Shown piece by piece: positions 59,381 to 64,000 of a stretch of DNA of 64,000 nt. Every line of letters starts with the position of its first letter. The stretch's first letter is position 1. This stretch comes from Sphingomonas sanxanigenens (GTDB lineage: Bacteria > Pseudomonadota > Alphaproteobacteria > Sphingomonadales > Sphingomonadaceae). Where the stretch lies: NCBI GenBank assembly GCA_003240855.1, contig QFNN01000003.1, positions 11,263 to 75,262 of the forward strand, given 5' to 3'. Below the pieces are notes generated by a model. It was given only the letters and a program-made list of their open reading frames with translations, did no database searches and was not told the origin of the DNA. Made by a program: the position numbers and the translations under genes.

Positions 59381-61723
59381 ATGATGTCCACAGCGCCGTC
59401 CTCGGATCGCACCGATCTATTCGCCAGCCTGTCCGCGCTTGATGACCGGCTGCGCTGGCTCTCGTCATGGACGATCCACAATGCGAACCATATTCGCGAC
59501 AGCCGCGACGGGCTGAAGGTCGGCGGACATCAGGCGAGCTGCGCCTCGATGACGACGATCATGTCGGCGCTTTATTTCCACGCGCTCGGCCCCAATGACA
59601 AGGTTGCAGTCAAGCCGCATGCAGGCCCCGTGCTGCACGCCATTCACTATCTGCTTGGCAATCAGACCCGGGAGCAGCTTGAGCGGTTCCGCGGTTTTGG
59701 CGGTGCGCAAAGCTATCCGTCGCGGACCAAGGATCGGATTCCGGTCGATTTCTCCACTGGGTCAGTCGGTCTTGGCGTCGCGATTACCGCTTTCGCCAGC
59801 CTGGTGCAGGATTATCTTATCGCGCACGGCCAGATGGCGCAGGATGAGGCAGGCCGGATGGTCGCGCTCATGGGCGACGCCGAACTTGATGAAGGCAATA
59901 TCTACGAGTGCCTGATCGAGGCCTACAAGCATCAGATCCGGAATTGTTGGTGGATCGTCGATTACAACCGCCAATCGCTCGATCACACCACGGCGGATCG
60001 CATGTTCAACCGGTTCGACGATATATTCGCCACTTGCGGCTGGCGCGTCGTGACGCTGAAGCACGGCAAGCTGCAACGTGCGGCTTTCCTCCAGGAGGGC
60101 GGCGACGCGCTGAGGCAATGGATCGACAATTGCCCGAACGCCGATTTTGCGGCGCTCACTTATCAGGGTGGGGCGGCGTGGCGCACCCGTCTGATCGCAG
60201 ACATCGGCGACCGCCCGGGGGTCGGGCAATTGCTGGCCGCCCATGACGATGAGGCGCTGGCCGCCCTGATGACCAATCTCGGCGGCCATTGCATCGAAAG
60301 CCTCGTCGAGGCTTTCGATGCGGCGTCCGACGACGTGCCTACGCTGTTCATCGCCTACACGGTCAAGGGCAAGGGGCTGCCGTTCGCCGGGCACAAGGAC
60401 AATCATGCCGGCCTGATGAATCCAGGCCAGATCGCGGCGCTGCGTGACAGCCTGGGGATCGCGGAAGGGCAGGAATGGGAACCCTATGGCGGTCTGGGCG
60501 ACAATATGGCGGCGAAGCTGCGCGCCTTCGTCGAGGCGAGCCGTCCGGCCTCCGCTCGCGCGGAGCGCATAGCCGAAGCCGTGCCGGTGCCCGATCGGTT
60601 GCCCGTTCCCGAAGGGGCGGAGCAGTCGACACAGGCCGCATTCGGCCGGATTCTGCTGGATATCTCGAAATCGGGGCATCCTCTCGGCGACCGGATCGTC
60701 ACGACCTCGCCGGACGTCACGGTCTCGACCAATCTTGGCGCTTTCGTCAATCAGCGCGGGCTTTTCCGCCGGCAGGAATTGCGGGACGTCTTTGCGGGCG
60801 CGCGGATTCCATCGGCGCAAAAATGGTCCGGGCACGTCGCCGGCCAGCATATCGAACTGGGCATTGCGGAGAACAATCTTTTCCTCATGCTCGCGGCGCT
60901 CGGCTTGTCGGCCGCCAATTTCGGCAGCCGGCTTCTGCCGATCGGTACGGTCTATGATCCATTCATCGCCCGCGGCCTCGATGCGCTGAACTATGGCTGC
61001 TATCAGGATTCGCGTTTCCTGCTGGTGGCGACTCCGTCGGGCCTGACGCTCGGGCCGGAAGGCGGGGCGCACCAGTCGATCAATTCGCCGTTGATCGGCA
61101 TGGGGCAGCCGGGGCTGACCTATTTCGAGCCCGCCTTTGCCGACGAACTCGCTCTGATCATGCGCTGGGCGTTTGAGCATATGCAGGCGGAGCAGGGGGG
61201 ATCGGTCTATCTGCGGCTCACCACGCGCGCGATCAATCAGATCCAGCGTGCCGATGACCGTTGGGAATCGGACGCGCTTGCCGGCGGATACTGGGTGAGG
61301 CCCCCCGCGCCGGGCGCCGAAGCCGCTATCGTCTTTACCGGCGCGATCGCGCCCGAGGCGCTCGACGCCTATGAGCAACTCGTCGATGATATTCCGGGCC
61401 TTGGGCTGTTGAACGTCACGTCTCCCGATCTGCTCCATCGCGGCTGGTCGGCGCGGCTGGCGAGCCGCTGGACGGGGCAAGCATCGACAAGCCACGTGGA
61501 AACGCTTCTCTCCGCTTTGTCGCCCGATGCCGGGCTCGTCACGATTGTGGACGGTTCCCCGTCCACTCTCTCCTGGCTCGGCGGCGTGAAGGGCATGCGG
61601 GTAAGCGCGCTTGGTGTCGATCGCTTCGGGCAGACGGGCGATCTCGTCGATCTCTATCGCGCCTATCGCCTGGACGTCGATGCGATCGTCGAGGCGGCCG
61701 CCGAACTGTTTCTGGGGGAATGA
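59381..61723 (+). CDS. Single-chain 2-oxoacid dehydrogenase E1 (AceE/transketolase-like)
   Basis: 780 residues, shorter than E. coli AceE (about 887). It combines the thiamine-diphosphate half (GDAELDEGNIYECLIEAYKH starting at residue 165 is the GDG-type cofactor motif), a pyrimidine-binding half with QHIELGIAENNLFLMLAALG, and a C-terminal transketolase-like domain. It would decarboxylate a 2-oxoacid and pass the acyl group to the E2 encoded two bases downstream. Placement after threonine ammonia-lyase points to 2-oxobutyrate (giving propionyl-CoA), as in the Pseudomonas MdeB type; pyruvate is the alternative. ATG pair at 59381/59384 with AGGA before it. Confidence 0.82.
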   Translation: MMSTAPSSDRTDLFASLSALDDRLRWLSSWTIHNANHIRDSRDGLKVGGHQASCASMTTIMSALYFHALGPNDKVAVKPHAGPVLHAIHYLLGNQTREQLERFRGFGGAQSYPSRTKDRIPVDFSTGSVGLGVAITAFASLVQDYLIAHGQMAQDEAGRMVALMGDAELDEGNIYECLIEAYKHQIRNCWWIVDYNRQSLDHTTADRMFNRFDDIFATCGWRVVTLKHGKLQRAAFLQEGGDALRQWIDNCPNADFAALTYQGGAAWRTRLIADIGDRPGVGQLLAAHDDEALAALMTNLGGHCIESLVEAFDAASDDVPTLFIAYTVKGKGLPFAGHKDNHAGLMNPGQIAALRDSLGIAEGQEWEPYGGLGDNMAAKLRAFVEASRPASARAERIAEAVPVPDRLPVPEGAEQSTQAAFGRILLDISKSGHPLGDRIVTTSPDVTVSTNLGAFVNQRGLFRRQELRDVFAGARIPSAQKWSGHVAGQHIELGIAENNLFLMLAALGLSAANFGSRLLPIGTVYDPFIARGLDALNYGCYQDSRFLLVATPSGLTLGPEGGAHQSINSPLIGMGQPGLTYFEPAFADELALIMRWAFEHMQAEQGGSVYLRLTTRAINQIQRADDRWESDALAGGYWVRPPAPGAEAAIVFTGAIAPEALDAYEQLVDDIPGLGLLNVTSPDLLHRGWSARLASRWTGQASTSHVETLLSALSPDAGLVTIVDGSPSTLSWLGGVKGMRVSALGVDRFGQTGDLVDLYRAYRLDVDAIVEAAAELFLGE

Positions 61724-61724
61724 C

Positions 61725-62963
61725 ATGTCGATCGAGCTGAAAATGCCCGCACTTTCGCCGACCATGGAAAGAGGCACGCTGGCGAAATGGCTCGTTTCGG
61801 TCGGCGATCCCGTGAAGCCCGGTGATCTTCTCGCCGAGATCGAGACGGACAAGGCGACGATGGAAGTCGAGGCCGTCGACGAAGGCCGGATCGCCGCGAT
61901 CGTCGTGGCGGCGGGGACTGAAGATGTCTGCGTCGGTACGGTGATCGCGGTGCTTGGCGACAGCGATGGTGTTGCATCGACCCCGCAATCTTATGAGATT
62001 GTGGCGGCGGAGCCTGGCGCGGGCTCGTCCGCCAATTCGCCCGAGATGCACTCCGCGACGCGCGACGCCTTGGCTGATGGGATCGAGGCCAGTCCTCTGG
62101 CCCGACGGATCGCCAAGGCGAAGGGCGTGGATCTGAAGGGGGTCGCCGGCAGCGGCGCCGATGGCCGCATCGTTCTCGTCGATCTGGGGGTGCCGGCTCC
62201 ACGCCCGCAAGGCTTGCGGGGCCCCGCCATCATCAAGCCTGCACTGGAGCCTAAGACCGCGCCGCCGCACGACATTCCGTTCGACGCGACCGCCCTTTCC
62301 TTGATGCGTCGCACAATCGCTCGCCGGCTGACCGAGGCCAAGCAGTCGGTGCCTCACTTCTATCTGAGTGTCCATTGCGTGCTCGACGGCTTGCTGCGGC
62401 TTCGTGCAGAGCTCAACGCCGATCTGGCGCCGCATGGCGTCAAGCTCTCGGTGAACGACTTCCTGCTCAGGGCGATGGCTATCGCGATGGTTCGCGTTCC
62501 CGAAGTCAATGTTCAGTTCGCCGGCGACGAACTCTACAGTTTCCGGCGCGTCGATATTGCGATGGCGGTAGCGATCGAAGGCGGGTTGATCACGCCCGTA
62601 CTTCGCGATGTCGCCAACCTTTCGCTGTCGGCCATAGCGCGCCAGAGCAAGGCGCTCGCCAGGAGGGCGCATGACGGCGCGCTGATGCCGGAAGAATATC
62701 AGGGGGGCACGGCTTCGCTGTCCAATCTGGGTATGTTCGGGATCGACGATATGATCCCGGTCATCAACCCGCCGCAGGCGTTGATCCTTGGCGCAGGCGC
62801 CAGCCGGGTCACGCCGTGGACTGTCGATGGCGGGATCGAGCTTGCGACGGTGATTAGCCTGACCGCCAGTTTCGATCACCGCGCGATCGATGGAGCCGTG
62901 GCGGCCCGCTTTATGAGCGCGCTTCGCGACACGCTCGAAAACCCGATTACGCTGCTTTGCTGA
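61725..62963 (+). CDS. Dihydrolipoamide acyltransferase (E2)
   Basis: 412 residues. An N-terminal lipoyl domain carries Lys43 in IETDKATMEVEAVDEG. The peripheral-subunit-binding domain is around residues 120-155 (ASPLARRIAKAKGVDLKGV). The catalytic acyltransferase domain contains SFDHRAIDGAVAARF with the His and Asp of the DHxxxDG motif. It forms the core of the 2-oxoacid dehydrogenase complex with the E1 just upstream. No E3 gene is adjacent, so a shared lipoamide dehydrogenase is presumed. The ATG at 61725 follows GGGGAA; an extended frame overlaps the E1 gene. Confidence 0.92.
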   Translation: MSIELKMPALSPTMERGTLAKWLVSVGDPVKPGDLLAEIETDKATMEVEAVDEGRIAAIVVAAGTEDVCVGTVIAVLGDSDGVASTPQSYEIVAAEPGAGSSANSPEMHSATRDALADGIEASPLARRIAKAKGVDLKGVAGSGADGRIVLVDLGVPAPRPQGLRGPAIIKPALEPKTAPPHDIPFDATALSLMRRTIARRLTEAKQSVPHFYLSVHCVLDGLLRLRAELNADLAPHGVKLSVNDFLLRAMAIAMVRVPEVNVQFAGDELYSFRRVDIAMAVAIEGGLITPVLRDVANLSLSAIARQSKALARRAHDGALMPEEYQGGTASLSNLGMFGIDDMIPVINPPQALILGAGASRVTPWTVDGGIELATVISLTASFDHRAIDGAVAARFMSALRDTLENPITLLC

Positions 62964-63012
62964 ACCGGCGGCGACCCGGCCCGAATGCGCCATATTGAAG
63001 GAGACGTTCCTC

Positions 63013-64000
63013 GTGCGAACTATGTCGATGCTTATCGCGTTGTTGTTGGCGAGCGCTGCATCCGCCAATAATTTTGGGCCGGTAAATCCGGAGGCGCTTG
63101 ACGCGACGGTCAAGGAACTCGCCTCGGACGCGTTCGAGGGGCGCGGCCCGGGCACGCCCGGCGAGGAAAGGACGATCGCCTATCTGATCGATCGATTGAA
63201 GGAAGCCGGTCTCCAGCCTGCGGGAGATAAGGGGGGCTGGACCCAGGTCGTGCCGCTGGTTCGGACGAAGGTTGAGGGGGGCACGTTGTCTGCGACGGCG
63301 GGAGGCAAGGCTATGCCGCTCGTCCAGGGCAGGGATGTCTATGTCAGCACTATCCGCGGAGTCGATCGGATCCTGATCCAGAACGCGCCGATGGTATTCG
63401 TCGGTTATGGCGTGAATGCGCCGGAAAGGCAGTGGGACGACTTCAAGGGCGTCGATCTGCGGGGCAAGGTCGTGGTGCTCCTCGTGAACGATCCCGATTT
63501 CTCCGCCACGCCCGACGAGCCGGTTGCGGGCAAGTTCGGCGGTCGTCGCATGACCTATTATGGGCGCTGGACTTACAAATATGAGGAAGCTGCGCGTCGC
63601 GGCGCACTGGCGGCGCTGATTGTGCATGACGAGGCCGGGGCGGGCTATGGCTGGTCCACTGTGACCGCTCCCGGCGGCACCAACTATGGCATCCCGCAGG
63701 AGCGTGAGCCTGTGTTGTTGCAGGGCTGGATCAGCGGAGATGCCGCAAAGGCGATGTTCAGGGCATCGGGCCTTGATCTTGATGCGTTGCGTATCGCGGC
63801 GCGAAGGTCAGATTTCCGACCAGTCGAGTTGACCGGCGAGACGTTGTCCACCGATCTGACGGTGAAGCACGATATTGTCCAAAGCCATAATATTCTGGCA
63901 AAAATTGCTGGCACGACGCACAGTGACGAGGCCGTGATGTTCGGTGCCCATTGGGATGCTTACGGCGTAGGCGCCCCTGATGCGGCCGGCCGCACCATTC
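63013..64000 (+). CDS. M28 family metallopeptidase, exported (3' end outside window)
   Basis: At least 329 residues from a GTG at 63013 with an AAGGAG site eight bases upstream, open to the right edge. Residues 1-20 are a signal peptide (MSMLIALLLASAASA). The N-terminal part has LASDAFEGRGPGTPGEE, common in bacterial M28 enzymes; a PA-like insertion follows (FVGYGVNAPERQWDDFKGVD), and the first zinc-ligand motif VMFGAHWDAYG appears just before the cut. Probably a periplasmic aminopeptidase. It follows the E2 gene by 49 bases and may supply amino acids to the operon; that link is inferred. Confidence 0.88.
   Translation, partial: MRTMSMLIALLLASAASANNFGPVNPEALDATVKELASDAFEGRGPGTPGEERTIAYLIDRLKEAGLQPAGDKGGWTQVVPLVRTKVEGGTLSATAGGKAMPLVQGRDVYVSTIRGVDRILIQNAPMVFVGYGVNAPERQWDDFKGVDLRGKVVVLLVNDPDFSATPDEPVAGKFGGRRMTYYGRWTYKYEEAARRGALAALIVHDEAGAGYGWSTVTAPGGTNYGIPQEREPVLLQGWISGDAAKAMFRASGLDLDALRIAARRSDFRPVELTGETLSTDLTVKHDIVQSHNILAKIAGTTHSDEAVMFGAHWDAYGVGAPDAAGRTI

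Noticed and set aside
59762..61852. Reverse-strand open frame of 696 codons opposite the E1 gene
   Set aside because: Antisense shadow; the plus strand has unmistakable thiamine-diphosphate and transketolase motifs.
1..64000. Prophage, insertion sequence, CRISPR array or tRNA-associated island
   Set aside because: No transposase, integrase, phage structural gene, regularly spaced repeats or tRNA cloverleaf was recognised; gene content is chromosomal throughout.

Overview
The window looks like chromosomal DNA from an alphaproteobacterium of the Sphingomonadales (Sphingomonas/Sphingobium-like). This rests on high GC, an XrtA-type exosortase/exopolysaccharide locus, a large TonB-dependent receptor inside a sugar cluster, a MutL carrying an endonuclease motif, and two kinds of short GC-rich hairpin repeat familiar from sphingomonad intergenic DNA. 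Placement is by inspection; no database search was possible. I found no tRNA, rRNA, CRISPR array, insertion sequence, integrase or replication origin.

Layout. 1-5032: housekeeping and regulators (mreB cut by the left edge, mutL, a DUF805 protein, an EamA transporter, a LysR regulator). 5146-10692: a valine-catabolism operon (mmsA, acyl-CoA dehydrogenase, 3-hydroxyisobutyryl-CoA hydrolase, enoyl-CoA hydratase, mmsB) with the LysR gene divergent. 10828-16604: an archaeal/eukaryotic-type proS, glpD, rnr and a small exported TPR-like protein. 16601-34569: a two-armed exosortase A locus. The minus arm has a GNAT acyltransferase, an acyl carrier protein and two alpha/beta hydrolase-like proteins. 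The plus arm has acyl ligase, PLP decarboxylase, polysaccharide export, chain length, tyrosine kinase, outer-membrane barrel, ATPase, deacetylase, FemAB, glycosyltransferase, XrtA and amidotransferase. 34523-42221: truA, fmt, recR, def, an HxlR/SDR pair, fhs and rmuC.

42218-57295 is an accessory L-fucose cluster. A minus-strand run (permease, mutarotase, sugar dehydrogenase, lactonase, SDR, then a secreted esterase) faces a plus-strand run (L-fuconate dehydratase, a TPR/2OG-oxygenase-like protein, TonB receptor, lipoprotein alpha-L-fucosidase), closed by an IclR regulator. Together they can take fucosylated glycan outside the cell, release and import L-fucose, and convert it without phosphorylation to 2,4-diketo-3-deoxy-L-fuconate. 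The enzyme for the final cleavage is not in the window. Short repeated motifs sit in both long control regions.

57455-64000 holds an XRE-cupin regulator, threonine ammonia-lyase, a single-chain 2-oxoacid dehydrogenase E1, an E2 and an M28 peptidase cut by the right edge. I read this as probable catabolism of threonine (perhaps released from peptides) through 2-oxobutyrate to propionyl-CoA, rather than housekeeping pyruvate dehydrogenase.

The items most worth follow-up are the TPR/2OG-oxygenase-like protein beside the TonB receptor, the threonine/E1/E2 operon, the shared fucose-cluster motifs, and the acyl-carrier module of the XrtA locus.
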